The notes beneath the pieces are model-generated. The model worked only from the letters and a program-made list of their open reading frames with translations, was not told the DNA's origin and did no database searches. Both the position numbers and the translations under genes were made by a program. This document shows positions 33,676 to 47,645 of a stretch of DNA of 64,000 nt, one piece after another (the stretch's first letter is position 1; the number at the start of each line of letters is the position of its first letter). This stretch comes from Rhodamnia argentea (lineage: Eukaryota > Streptophyta > Magnoliopsida > Myrtales > Myrtaceae): contig NC_063154.1 of the NCBI RefSeq assembly GCF_020921035.1, positions 3,224,001 to 3,288,000 on the forward strand, in the 5' to 3' direction.

Positions 33676-35716
33676 CTTGTCAAAACCCTCCGACTCCGCC
33701 GCCCTATCCAAAAAGAAGAGTACCAAAACCTTCTAACGCTGACGGCTCCAGCTCCGCGTCGATCCGTGAAGTGAAAAGACGGAGCTCCGGCGTCTCTTCG
33801 CCCTCCCGTGCTTTCGCTATCGGAGCGCCAAAGCAAAACGAAATTCCGACTCGCGAGTTGACTCTGCGAGTCCACGGCCTGGTCAGCGAGGACGGTGGCG
33901 TCGATTCGCGGGCGTTCGACGCGGAGAGAGTTCCCTTAACGGTCAAATGCCGGCAATGGCCAATTTTTCTTTTCCCCCCCTTAATGAAGGAGGAGTCTTT
34001 TCTGTTACGGTGAGAAAGGCGTTTTCCTTTCTTCTCCTTTTCAATGTGGGGGCTCTTTCTGTTATTATGGTTTGAGAAGGAGGGCAATTTGGGAATTCAA
34101 GGGGGATAGTTATGTTTGTTCACCAGTAAATTAATTGAGTAGTTTAAGATTATTGAATGATGAGATGGACCATCTTAACTACCTTCTTTTTAATGGGTTG
34201 CATGTGACATTACCAGCAATTTCTTCAGGATGAATGGTTTTTTCTTTTATCACTCGTTTTAATGGTTAACTAGTCTACCCTCTAACAGAAAAAGTCAATG
34301 AAGACAGACGATTTAGGTGGTACGACGATACTATGTTTCCATTAATCTTATACAGTCATATGTGAAGTTGACCAGACATTTGTTGCGAGACATTTGAAAA
34401 ACTTTAGAAGCTATGTTAATACGGTAGGAAAACGTAATCATGATCGACTAACAAACCCCATACTCCTCGTCTCGATCACATTGAATGATATGATAATCTA
34501 TCTAAAAAGCTATCTCTAGGGCACGGGATCCGAGGATTTTCATTCGGAAACGAACCGAGAATGAATTGAGGAATCGAGCTGGCGGCGGCTTTTCGACTTT
34601 GCAGGCCGATCTCGAACAGCTTGACATGGCCATATTATCGGTTGTTCTAATGCACTACTTAAAAGATGACTCGTGACCGTACAGCCTTCCCCTTTTTTTG
34701 ATGGTCATTGTTGGGGGCCAAAGTAGAGGCATGATTGGGCGTGGTGGACTCCTTTCTGCTCGTTCTTGCCAGAGCATCTGCTCTGTGCGACTCGTGCGCT
34801 CTGGTGGCCCTGCTGGCATCCCTTTGATCTTTGCTCCATTTTTAATAATGACGGTGATATCTGTAAAACACACAAAAGGGCCAGCTAAGAAAACCAGGTT
34901 AAAACGGGAATAAAACTGAGGAAAACCAAACGTTAATTCCCCGCGTCGGATGCTACAAATTTCCAAAACGATGCCGTTCTCTCGCGATTGACGAAGGACA
35001 CGAGAAATAGAATAGAGGTTGAGCCGGTGATCCGAACCCACCCGAGTCAAAGGGGCCCGACGATCAATTTGGATGAGTCTGCGAATGGGCATTATATCAA
35101 TTAGACGTCAGTATTATGTTAGGCTCGCCAACGATCTTTTACGACTCGGACAGGTTAAATTGAGTCCACGAAGAATGGTGACAATCTCCGTTACTCCAAT
35201 CGCTCGTATTTGATGGGTATGACCAGTCCCAATCCGAATGATTTATGTTTAGGAGTGAATTAATGGGCTTATAATTCAAAAGTAATTGCGCAATATTCAA
35301 TCAATAGAGTGTTGCCATTTATTGGTGCTTCCTACTAGACACTTGTTCACTCAATCACACACAAACTATGAGGTCGTAGGAAGCACCCGAAAACCCTAAT
35401 TCTTCTCCCCGTCCTCTCGAATCGCGTTGATTGGTTTAACCCTGAGTTCTCGGGATGTAAGCTACTACCTCCCAAACCAAGTAAGTTAGGTGCTCATTTG
35501 CTATTTAGGAGTAATGGATCCAATGTTTAGCTGTAAATTATGAAACTTATCAACCGGCCAGTTCAATTGGTTGAACCGTTGACCCGCTACCTGTAGGTCG
35601 GACCGATGATTCTTTGGCCTGGCTGAGTTTAAAAACACAAGTCTAGGTGGAGGCCCTGTTCGTGGCACCGAGAGAAAGGTGGCAAAATCGTAAAAGTAGG
35701 AGGGGCACAAAAACTA
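33676..35716. other. intergenic, ABCB20 promoter side
   Basis: The first 300-400 bases are GC-rich and hold the ABCB20 leader and promoter (minus strand). The remainder has no supported gene. The open frame at 34655-35092 (minus) shows no family resemblance. Confidence 0.4.
35324..35387. repeat. 12-bp perfect inverted repeat, hairpin
   Basis: GGTGCTTCCTAC (35324-35335) is repeated as GTAGGAAGCACC (35376-35387) around a 40-base loop. The stem has no mismatch, but the position is intergenic and no function is evident. Confidence 0.6.
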
Positions 35717-36196
35717 AAAAGGTTAATATTATAAAAAAAATCTCAAACTGATACGGTTGTAATAAAATTTATTCCATAAATTATTTTTTTAGCCTATAAA
35801 AAATTCAAAATTGGTATATTTGTTATAAATTTATCCCAAACTATTTTTTGACCACAAAAAATTCCAAACTAATATAAGCGTGACAAATTTACTTCAAATT
35901 AATTTTTTTTACCATAACAAATTTCAAACCGGTACACGTGTGATAAATTTATCTCCCGTTAATTTTTGTTCAATTGAGTTAATACTACGAAAAATCTCAA
36001 ATTGATATACCTATAACAAATAGATGATAACGTATATACTCGATAATTTTCACGTGTCATTTAACTCAGTAATTCGACGGTAAAATTTAACAAAAACTAA
36101 CGAATTGTAATTTAGGGTCTTTGGTGGTTAAAAAAATAATTTAAGATAAATTCATTATAGGTGTATCGGTTTGGAATTTTTAGTGGTATTATTCCA
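35717..36196. repeat. diverged foldback element, second family
   Basis: The left AAGGTTAATATTATAAAAA and the right-strand AATAATACCACTAAAAATTCC carry the same phrases as 7833-8297 (ACAAATTTA, TTTATCACA, GGTTTGAGATTT types). It is noncoding. Confidence 0.5.
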
Positions 36197-36911
36197 AACT
36201 AAAGGGGCTGTGGGCTAATTCTTGCCGTAAACGGCTGCGTTTGATCGTCCGTATAAAACTCGGGATATGATATATTTTATCATATCCGGTGTTTGGTAGG
36301 TGTCAATAGTATAATGTCGGATATAGAGGGGATATAACCGGATAAAAAACCAGGGGAGAGGGTAGATAGGTCGGATAGGATTTTTTATCCGTTATATAAA
36401 AGCTAACTTTTAGAATGATGACATTTTTTCTCATTTGTTTCTATTTTATTTTATTTTATTTTTTGAAGAGGTTTGAAAATCTAATAAAGTGTGTATATTT
36501 TCAATTTTTTTGTGTTGTAAAACGTTATTTTTATGGTCAATAAAATCGAATATTTAAGGTAAATTTATCACAATTTAGTGTTATTATCCCAAACTAAAAA
36601 GGACTGCTTGTACGGCTAAACTTGCCGTAAACTATTAATTTTTTTTAAAATGAACGCGGTTACGTGGACCATAATTTACGTGAACTGTCGGATGAGAGAT
36701 CCGACGGCTCATCTAAGTCCAGCGCACCTGCATGGCTTACAGGTAATAACTGCTTCTCAACTGAATACGATGGGAGCCCATGACGTCAGCAGACGAACAA
36801 GCGCGCAAGTCTTGTGAAGCGGACGAGGAGAGGGAAAAAGAAAGGATAAGGTCCTCCGCCACAAAACTGATACCGACTGAACCAGAGCGATCTTCTTCTT
36901 CTTCACCAAAA
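36197..36911. other. intergenic, PNSL1 upstream region
   Basis: AT-rich DNA with a palindrome CGGGATATGATATATTTTATCATATCCGG near 36262 and two similar flanks (ATTATTCCAAACTAAA near 36190, ATTATCCCAAACTAAAAAGG near 36584), suggesting a small insertion or duplication between them. The PNSL1 leader should lie in the last 150 bases. Confidence 0.4.
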
Positions 36912-36974
36912 ATGGCGTCATTGCAGAATTATCCGTCGATTCACCGCTCTTTTCCTCCTAACTCTCTTCCTCAG

Positions 36975-37024
<50 letters not shown>

Positions 37025-39696
37025 TCTTTTGGTTGGGATAATCGAGTGGATTCTGTGTGTTGTTGTCAGTTGGCGTCGCAGAGGCACGGTACCCTGCCTA
37101 GCTGTAGAAGAAGCGCAAGCGCGCCGCCGTGCGTTGTCAGAGCTGAGCAAGTAGCTTCTTCAGCTTCGACTTCGCATTGTCTCGGTAAGGTTTGAGTTGT
37201 TGCTCTCGTGTTGGTTTTCCGCCTGCATTGTTTGATTCCTCGAATTGTCGCTGTCGCTGGTCGTGTTTGTTGCGCTCTCCTTATGTACATTGTGATTTGA
37301 CGGACATGTCCGGCTTCGTGTACGAACTGTATCGAGAAAAGTAACACGTATAGACGCCAAGCTCGCGCAGATTGAAGAGTCGAGCATCTTAAAGCGTCGT
37401 GTATTAGCTAATGTTGCGACTCTGGAAACCGCAACAATGTGACTCTCTTAGTAGTCCATACCTTACATGGATGCATTTTCCAGGCAATGGACACCAGCTC
37501 ATGGTGTTTTCTCTAAACAAGTTGATGTTCTGTAGATTGTGATAGGGAACAGGTTTGGCTTATGAGTACCTGATAGGGATTGTGAGATCATGGTGGGTTT
37601 ATAATTCAGGGGCATAGTGCCATTTGACGCCTTTTTTGCTCATCGAAACCGGCGAAAGTTACTGTTGACGTGGCATGAGGCATTTGACAGCTTGCCACTT
37701 TTCTTTGCTTATTCTTGGATTCCTATGATCAATGTGGCTTGATTGACTGCAAGTAGTTTTTCATGTTGGTTATATTCATGTTCTCCTGTACTTTTTTTAC
37801 ATACCAAACAGGAAGGCGTCAACTGCTGGCCCTCGGAGTCACCGTTCCAGGCATTGCAGTGGTTAACCAAGATTCTATCTCGTGTAAGAACGAAATTCCG
37901 TACAGTATAGTTTAATTTTCCACAAACAATTCATGAGGGGTTATTTGAAATCTGAAAATTTTAAGAAGCTTTAAGAGTGGCACCTGCTTTTATACAGGCA
38001 GTACCTTCTTAGTACTAATGGCTGATACCTAATATGGTTCAGTTGCTGCAGAAACTAAAAAGGGGTTTCTGTCAGTAACGGACAAAAAGGACGGTTACTC
38101 ATTTGTCTATCCATTTGGATGGGAGGTATGCCTGAATCGCTCCTCTTTTTCCATAGGACAGTAATGCAAGGCTTCTCGGTTTCTTGTTTCATCTCAAGTT
38201 ATTTTGATTGATTTAGTTTTGCACCACAGGAAGTGGTAATTCAAGGTCAAGATAAGGTGTTTAAAGATGTCATCGAGCCCCTGGAAAGTGTTAGTGTCAA
38301 TATGATCCCCACGAACAAAGAGGATATACGAGACTTAGGACCACCTGAACAGGTGAATAGCTGTTCTATGTTTATGTTGCCATCCTTGACATTTCCATTG
38401 GGACTATGCTGTTGTTCAACACTGTTGGGTTCCTGGCTCTTGCAAGATTTGTCTGTTTATTAGTTAGTTGTTAGAGACTGCAATACCTTATGTTTAACTG
38501 TCACAGGTTGCAGAAACTCTCATAAAAAAGGTTTTGGCCCCTCCTTCTCAAAAGACAAAACTCATCGCTGCAAAGGAGGTAGATTTTATCAGTTCTTTCT
38601 CATGTAATCATACTTCTATACACACATCCAACAGATTGAGTGATACCTGCTCTGCTTTCGAGAAAAGTGGATGTATGAAAATCCTTTTCTTATTTCGCTT
38701 TTGCTGGCATTAGTGTAGTGTTGCCACTTATCTAGTGAAAAGCATTCGCTCTTCTATTTGTTTACAACCGCAGTTTCTGATTTCTGCCTTCTTCTCACTT
38801 TTAGACATATCAGATCACCATTTCCAAAATATAGATAAATAAAGGTGGATCTTGCAGCTTCAATAATGGTAATTCTCATTAAAGGGGCTAACGTTGATAA
38901 GGTATCTGGAATTTCAAGATACCAAGTAAGCTGCCTTTCTGGAAAGCCTTAAACACATGCCGTGACGCCTCCAAAAATGTTAGACGATAGATCACTGTAC
39001 ATTTGACTGAGGATGCAAGCATGCTTACCAAGACAAACTAAACAATTAGAGACCTCATCAAGATTCCATGGCTTTTCAACATGTAAATGTTACCTCACGC
39101 AGTGAAAGTTCCATAATTAGCTCGAATACTGGCATAAAGCTATTTAGCACATAAAAACAATTTTATAGAAAATATACCCTCTTGTACGTGTTACTTTTCC
39201 AAGATTCTAAGCTTTTAGAGCTGAAGTTATGGCAGGAAAATAGATGATGCCATTACCTACATCGGTGCATTGTGTGTCTAATCTATCCTGTATTGATAGA
39301 ATGGCAGATGCTGCTACTATTGCTGCATGACAGATCTGATCAGTTTTCTCTTATGTTCATATAACAGCATGATGTTGATGGGAAAGCATACTACACTTTC
39401 GAGTTCGTTGCTAAAGCTCCAAACTATATCCGCCATGCTCTTGGCACCATCTCTATTGGCAATGGTATAACACTGATTTGCCTCTCTTACATATTCCCAC
39501 GAAAGATGTGAGCTTCAGTTTCTTTTCATACGAATGGATGCTCAAATTTTTTGAGAGTTAGTTCCATCATATGGCAGGTAAGTTCTATACTTTGACAACA
39601 GGGGCAAACGAAAGGAGGTGGGAGAAGATGAAAGATAAATTAGAAACGGTAGTTGATTCCTTCAAAATTCTCACTGTATATGATGGAGCTGCCTAG
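36912..39696 (+). CDS. PNSL1: photosynthetic NDH subunit L1 (PsbP-like protein 2)
   Basis: There are eight exons: 36912-36974, 37070-37184, 37812-37883, 38043-38125, 38230-38352, 38507-38578, 39368-39464 and 39578-39696, giving 247 residues; all introns are GT-AG. A serine-rich chloroplast transit part is followed by a lumenal signal with twin arginine (GRRQLLALGVTVPGIAVV). The mature PsbP fold follows: KKDGYSFVYPFGW, VIQGQDKVFKDVIEPLESVS, DLGPPEQVAETLIKKVL, DGKAYYTFEF and ANERRWEKMKDKLETVVDSF. PNSL1 belongs to the lumenal subcomplex of the chloroplast NDH complex, needed for cyclic electron flow. Exons 5, 6 and 7 have the same lengths (123, 72, 97) as in PPL1. In Arabidopsis PNSL1 (At2g39470) lies between ABCB6 and RPL23AA, as here. 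Choice over PPL1 rests on residues and neighbours. Confidence 0.88.
36976..37021 (+). repeat. (TC)n microsatellite at splice donor
   Basis: A run of about 22 TC units begins directly after the PNSL1 exon 1 donor (CAG/GTTCTC) and takes up half of the 95-base first intron. Length variation here could affect splicing. Confidence 0.9.
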
Positions 39697-41206
39697 TTTT
39701 CGGATAACCATTAAGGGTAAGCAAACCAGTTTCTGATCAACAAGCACAATTGTCCTGTTCTTGAGTTGTACAAGATCAATGACTGCCGTCACTGCTATCG
39801 GACTGAATCATTTTTTTGTAAGAGGAAAAACTTCATTGTGTTTTTAAGAATTTGAGATATCTGTAAAAAAGATAATTTCATTAAAAGAGCCAGTTGGTAA
39901 TGATGCTGCTTAAATCTCTGTATAAAAGATTCTTCATATGAAGAGGCTATTTGCCTATCCATCTTTAGATAAGACATAAGAGTAAAGTAAATGCAGCCAC
40001 CTTCACTTAACAGGGACTCACAATTCACTGCTCACGTCGATAAATTCTGCTTTTGCAAACCCGTTAGAGAGAGAGAGTTGAGAGAAGATGCTGTATTACT
40101 GCCCTCCAGGACAGAAGAGCAGCTTAAAATGCAATTTACACTAAACTCAACAATTACAGAGATATCTGTGGGATTCGCCAGTCTGTGATTATGACAACTT
40201 CGGTATTCATTTGGGCTGTTGTCATTTTAGATATGGCAATGCCACCACCATAGAAATGCCTATTGCATACACCACAAGAAAACCGGAGAGAGTTTTGTCT
40301 GTTTCTAGCGTTACATCTTGAATTAAAGAACTGGACTTGTGTACACTGGATGTATTTTTCAATACGTGAATCCATTATGAGATGATTCAAGGATCGTGTC
40401 ATGAAGTTGAAAATAAGAATTTAGCTTTTCTGTACAGACATGATATAAACATGAATTTCTTTCACCAAATAGGAGTTGTACGAGTATCTCGGAAAAATCA
40501 CAAGGACGAAAATTTTACCGTCTCAATTTGGCTTAAAATCTCAGCTCCAACATTTAGCTGGAGGCAAAGCCAACACTGAGGATCGTAAAGCATAGTTACA
40601 GCAAGACTTACTTCAACCCACTAGATATCAGAATCGAAACTACCATTTTGGTTATTGACGAGGCAAAGACTAAACTTACAAGCAACTTAGACAAATGTTA
40701 TAGATATAATTTGGCATTTGCACCTGAAGCAGACCTAATAAAAGTTATTAAACCGCATGGATATTGTACTCATATGTGCCTTTGACAATGTAAAGCAACT
40801 AGAGGGCATTATTTTGGAAACCACACCCGGACCTAATAAATGCAAGAGGGCTGGATTCCAGTAAAGGTCTACTGGCTGGGTTTTTTCCAGTTCAACTAAT
40901 TTTGATACCACTCCTAGAGGGCACCAAATGCATAAACCACTCCTCCAGTCCTTAAAAGGGTGGGACTGTCAGACTCGATGGAGCGCAACCAGAGAATAAC
41001 TGCAAAAGTACCAAAACCTCTTCTGACCATTCATAGTAAGCATCAGATGGAGGATAGAAATTGAAACAACTCAATTCAAAGTGCACATCTATTGGAGGGA
41101 AAATTAGCAAGGAGTATACTGCAATCCAACTCAAAACTCCCAACAAATCTATGGAAGCTACAGACTGAAATATTCCACTCTGACAAAACATCTGGCATTT
41201 TCTAGC
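39697..41206. other. intergenic between convergent PNSL1 and RPL23A
   Basis: No gene supported. Two convergent 3' untranslated regions must lie at the ends. Open frames here (for example 40154-40402 and 40952-41191, minus) have no family features. Confidence 0.45.
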
Positions 41207-42740
<1,534 letters not shown>

Positions 42741-43119
42741 TTCCGGTCGACGAAATCCTACCTAAGCAAAGCTAAAACCTGGAGAATCCGCACATGAAAA
42801 CAAGCACCGTAAGCCTCGACCCCAATAAACTAGCTGTAATTCAAGCGATTAAACAGATGAGCAACCACCAAGCAACAAAGTGAATAAGCATGCAGCAAGA
42901 TCTTCTATGAAATCATTTCAGGCATTTACAGCAACAAATCAATTTGCCACGCCAAGAACTCAAACTTCCCCAAACTATTTTCGCATCGGTGGTAAAAAAG
43001 TACGCACAAAGAATCAATCCACGAGGAAAGAATCGAACAGAACGAAGAACGATAGGGATGCGAAAGAGACGGACCTGCTGGAGAGTTTAGCTCAGACACC
43101 ACCGCGGCTTCCAGTGTCC

Positions 43120-43128
43120 CTAGGGTTT
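43120..43128 (-). promoter_or_regulatory. telo-box in RPL23A leader
   Basis: The minus strand reads GAAACCCTAGGG just downstream of the TATA box. AAACCCTA telo-boxes are standard in plant ribosomal-protein promoters and leaders. Confidence 0.6.
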
Positions 43129-43151
43129 CTCTGCGGAGACGATAAAACCTT

Positions 43152-43161
43152 CCTTTATATA
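43152..43161 (-). promoter_or_regulatory. TATA box of RPL23A
   Basis: The minus strand reads CCCTATATAAAGGAAGG, followed 25-35 bases later by the telo-box-bearing leader. It lies about 410 bases upstream of the ATG, consistent with a leader intron. Confidence 0.65.
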
Positions 43162-43174
43162 GGGCGCGGGGATT

Positions 43175-43605
43175 GACAACTTTGACCTCGTAGCTGGGCT
43201 TTTTTTGGGCCGGGGTACCCAAGCACTTAAGCCCAAGTAATCCACTGGCCACGATTCATGTCGGCCCAAGATGAAGGACGACGTTTTTGGAATATCGATG
43301 TGTGTTTAGGTCTCCTTCCTAAGTTTCGAGCATTCATAATGTTTGATTCATTTGCAAAATTAAAAAAAAGAAAACAAAGTGAAAGAGTTCCCTCAATATT
43401 TAAGGATAAAGTCTTTCATAGATTATTAGTGACAGCTTGAGGTTTTCGTTCAAACTATGTGCCTTTCAGCGTATAAGTGATAGACATGATCAACGAAAGG
43501 TTAAGGCCCAACATCGGATCTAAAAGTATTTGCGCGGCCACTCATGATTAAAAAAGTCATTAAACTCTCTATGTAAAACATGACCAAGCCTAAGAGAGCC
43601 AACAT
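43175..43605. repeat. duplicated RPL23A upstream flank, copy 1
   Basis: Clearly collinear with 55848-56288: GATTGACAACTTTGACCTCG, GTCGGCCCAAGATGAAG, CCTCAATATTTAAGGA, GAGGTTTTCGTT.AAACTATG and CGGATCTAAAAGT occur in the same order and orientation. Homology begins about 15 bases upstream of the RPL23A TATA box. Confidence 0.85.
43195..43270 (-). promoter_or_regulatory. site II (TGGGCC-type) cluster upstream of RPL23A
   Basis: Several GGGC/TGGGCC or complement motifs occur within 75 bases (for example TGGGCC at 43206-43211, then AGCCCAAG and GGCCCAAG). Site II elements bound by TCP factors, together with a telo-box, are the usual signature of ribosomal-protein genes. The same cluster recurs in the duplicated copy near 55865-55945. 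Confidence 0.5.
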
Positions 43606-46565
43606 TGTTGACACCAAAATTTTGATTTTTCCTTTTTCAGTCATTTATTTTGCATAAATAAATTTAAAAAAATTAGGAACTAAGATTAGTTCCTACCAAA
43701 AATAACTAAATCATTTGTCATATAAGATAGTTTATTTTATGCATTCATGCATTACATTTTGCATTGGACCGGCGGCTCGGACCCGAAATTGATGCGTGAA
43801 TGGGCCAACACCCATGGGAAATTCTAGCTAGAGCAAGTGATCTGAAAATTACAAGGTCTCAAGGCTTAATTTGCGCCTAAATCAGCCCATTTAATGTTTA
43901 ATTTGGGAAAAAAAGCCTTTTAATTAAAGATGCTCATTAATTAAGAAAAAGGCTTTATGAAATAGAATATTTTTGTCTCCGAATCAAATTGCGATTATCC
44001 AAAGTTGAGGGACTATTTCATAATTAAATGAAAGTCGCAAAATCCTAATTTGTTCTATAAATGGGGACCTCCGTTCACAATTAATAGGAGGCCACTCAAG
44101 GCATATACGGCCAAAAAGAAGAATAGGAGTCCAAGCCAGGAGGAGAAGGCCAAAAAGAAGAATGAGCAACACCAAGATGAGTCAGAAGTCTTCTTCGACT
44201 GAATCCATCGAACGTTGAGGGAGAGTCGTCCAACTTCAATTTGACGACCACCAACCACCGACTTGTGGGCTTGTTCATGTCTTCGTCGGTTTATAATTTC
44301 TACTTTGCAGGTCCATCGTTGAACCTCCAAAAAAACTGCAAATTCTAGCCGCTGCCCCTTGCCGAGCCTTCATCGAGATGAAGTTGAGTTCTTGTGCGAT
44401 CCCGACGAGGCATCCCGAATGAGCGGTTGCTCTAGCTTTCTCATGGTGGCTCAAGATCAGTCTCATGAAAACCTTATATTCCCTGAGAAAGTTCTACCCC
44501 GTGAAAACGCTCTTTAATGGAATTTTAGCTTTAGCTGATTGTGATTAAGAAACCACCGGTTTCGTTTGATGGGCTGAGAATGCACGACTTCCAGCGGTTC
44601 TAATCGTCCCACGTGGTGTTCGAATGTGCCCTTGCCTCGAGTTTGACCGATCTCAGTCCAATTGCTTCGTTTGGATCCCACCAAGAAGTCAAAACGTTTG
44701 ATAGTATCTTGACGTGCAGGTTTATTTTGGTCAATTTCCTTTTGCAGGTTTGTATTGATGTACTCCTCACCAAGGATCATATTGTCCCAGCTCCGCTCAC
44801 GGTCATCGCCAAGAAGCACCTGCAATAGGTCTGTCCAAGACGTCAAAGTCAAGACTGAAATGTCACCGAGTCGACGAGTCTTCACCCAGTAAAACGAGCT
44901 TTCTCCGCCGGTCCATCCACAAGCCTCCCGGCATCCGTGATCCTCAGCCGATTCGGTATCGTTTCGAGTTTGGAAAGCGTATCTTCGGATAAGGTAATTT
45001 CTAATCCTTGATTGATTTTTTTTATTTATTTATCAATATCTTGCCTATTTTGATTGTTCTCCTGTCAATTGCAAGATGTGAATCTTTTGATTGAAAAATT
45101 AAGAATTTTTTGGGCATATCTTTCTGAATTAAAAAACCCAATCTAAATTAGGAAAGTTGCTTTCCTGATAGGCATCGCTCATATTAAGTTGGACATATCC
45201 TACCCGTCGCCATCTTCGGATTTGTAAAAACGAGAAGTTAGCCAATTTGATCTTTTGCCATTAGATCCTATTCGCTATCTTCATAAGTCGATTTTTGATT
45301 TTTGATATCATGATTTTCGAAAATTTCAAAGAGTGGATATTCATGTTGTGATCATATTGATTGCTATCTTACTTTGGAATATTGGATTTGATGATGATGG
45401 ATATCATCTTGGTTTGGTTTGCCATATATTGAAAATTCCCTAGAAATTTTAGTAAGATGTGGTTTATTAGAAATCCTATCGCATTGAAATTTTGGAATAT
45501 AAATTAGGATAATAAAATCTTCAATGCACATCTAATCGCCAAAAATTCTCAATAAGATACTAAAAAATTCGGCTATATCTTGCATATCTCATGTCATATC
45601 ATGCATATCCTATATTGCCGAAACTTCAAAAGAAAAATCAGAAAATTTGGTCTTGCATATCCTACATTGCCGAAACTTCAAAAGAAAAATCAGAAAATTT
45701 TCTCTTCCATATCCTATGCGTATTTCGAATATTTCATGCATATCTTGCCATATCCCACCTCAAATTTTCGCATACCACACTTTTGCATAATTACATATCA
45801 CAGCTTGCGACGTCAACATGTCATATTCGCTTTATCATTATGTCATGTCATTCGCACGTCATGTAGACATCATGTCTAGGTTCATTCATCCTGGGTTAAT
45901 TAATCTGCATGATAGGGCCATTTAGTTTAAAATCGCATGTTACTTAGGTTAGATATAATTTTCGCATGTTAGCTCAATTGGTTGCAAAATTGTTTGAATG
46001 TTATTCATGTCATCAATTATTTTTGCATGTAACTAGAGTAGATTGTTTTGCTCTTTACATCATGTTTTGTATGCCGTGTCATCTCGCATGCATTAAATTG
46101 GTTAGTCAAATTTTGCATATAGGAAAAGATGACTTAATTCTGCATTTTTTGGCATTGCATCCCGTCATTTAGGTAGAATTCATTTGTCATTGCATTCATA
46201 CATTCATTGCATGCATTTAAACAAGTGGAAATCCAAAATCACTCCTTTCCTTTTGAACATGAAGTGAAAACAATTCAAGTTCAATTGCCAAACTTAGGAT
46301 CTTTCATGGAATTTAAGGTACCGAAAGAGCATCAATTTTAACTAATTAATATAACCAAATTCCTGAACTCATAATCGCTGGTTCATAGAAATACAGTATT
46401 TCTCCCGATATTTTATTCAGATTTCTAATCAATCAACTAAAAATGATTAGTGGCGACTCCAAATCTTAAATCATTTAAATAAAACTAAAGTTGCGAACTA
46501 ATCCATATTAGATTAATCATTTAATTAGCCTGATAATCCATTAACCTAATTTTTAGGTCGCAACA
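43606..46565. mobile_element. solo LTR-like insertion (Ty3/gypsy type)
   Basis: The segment begins TGTTGACACCAAAATTTTG and ends TTTTTAGGTCGCAACA, so it has TG...CA ends with inverted TGTTG/CAACA. It is flanked by AACAT (43601-43605) and AACGT (46566-46570), a 5-bp target duplication with one CpG-type change. The duplicated locus at 56288-56294 reads straight through (GAGCCGACGCGGGC), an empty site. At 2960 bases, with no internal coding region and a promoter-like TCTATAAATGGGG at 44054, a long solo LTR of a Tat/Ogre-like gypsy element fits best. Confidence 0.75.
44054..44065 (+). promoter_or_regulatory. TATA box inside the solo LTR
   Basis: TTCTATAAATGGGGACC is a typical LTR core promoter lying about 450 bases after the LTR start on the plus strand. 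Confidence 0.4.
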
Positions 46566-46974
46566 AACGTGGGCATTTTGGGCTTAAGAAGGGAATTGCT
46601 TGTCCAAATTTGCTTATGTAAGCCATTAGGTTGGGCAGATTTAATTAGGAGAAAGATTCTTTTTCCCGTCTAGAGCTAGTGGATTCTCGTTTGTTCCCCA
46701 CCTAATTAAAAATCTTGATTTCAGAACTGAGGAGAATTTTTTTTGTGGTGAGCAAATTATTCATGCACCGACAAATCAAATTTTTTTTAAGTAATTTACT
46801 TTATTATGTTCTGTTCTTAGTTTGATCAAGTAGAGAAAAAGCAAATATACGATACTAAGATTAATGAATGAAAGCGATATATTAAATATTGCAGTTAGAT
46901 GTTGTATACGGTTCACTTATTCAAAGACTAACTTATGAAAAATTACTGAAAACGTTATAAACCCATTGCCCGGG

Positions 46975-47400
46975 TGAAAATTCTGTTTTAAATATTTCAA
47001 TTTAATCGATTTAGTCATAAACTTTTTGACAATTTGACAATTGAACCATTCCCAATAGTGGCGGGAAAATTGCTGACATGGACGTTGACCATCCCAAAGC
47101 TAGTGGAGACATGAAAAATTGTATGTACTTTTTAAAACTAGATTATTTATTATTTATTATTTTAATTTTTTTTTTTTTTTTTTTTTTCTCGTTGTTTCAA
47201 CGAGGGCCGGCCGCAAAGGCCTCCCCTAGGTCCGGCGAGGGCCTTCGTGCCATCACCCCCGTCCCACAGACTAAATTAGCCGAAAGTACTAGATTGACAC
47301 ATTACAAAAAAACTGGGGACTAAATTGATCAAATTAAAAAGGTTTATGATTGAATTACACAAGTGTAATAAATTTCAATTTTTTTTTATCAATTTCCCAA
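46975..47400. repeat. foldback repeat, first family, GC-rich centre
   Basis: Carries ATCGATTTAGTCATAAAC, then TGCTGACATGGACGTTGACC, a T20 run and a GC-rich centre (GAGGGCCGGCCGCAAAGG), then the mirror part GACTAAATTGATCAAATTAA. Same family as 58109-58633. Confidence 0.55.
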
Positions 47401-47645
47401 ATATATTGTTAAATCTTTTACATAGAAAAAAGGACATGATTATCAATAACTAGTTATTTTCGTGAGTAATAATAACTTTGAATTAGGAGAAATATTTTTT
47501 ACCTATCTATAACTAGAAAATTCTCAATCAATAGCAATTTTCAAGGTAATAATGGTATGTGTGACCAATTCTACCGCTTATATCGCCGTGTACTTAATAA
47601 TTTTCAATTCAAAACTGCAATAAATTTTTTGTGGCGAGTGGCTTA

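Noticed and set aside
33295-33774. 159-codon Arg-rich plus-strand frame
   Set aside because: Antisense shadow of ABCB20 exon 1, whose family start and splice donor are clear.
34655-35092. 145-codon minus-strand frame
   Set aside because: No recognisable motif and no promoter or homologous context; not supported as a gene.
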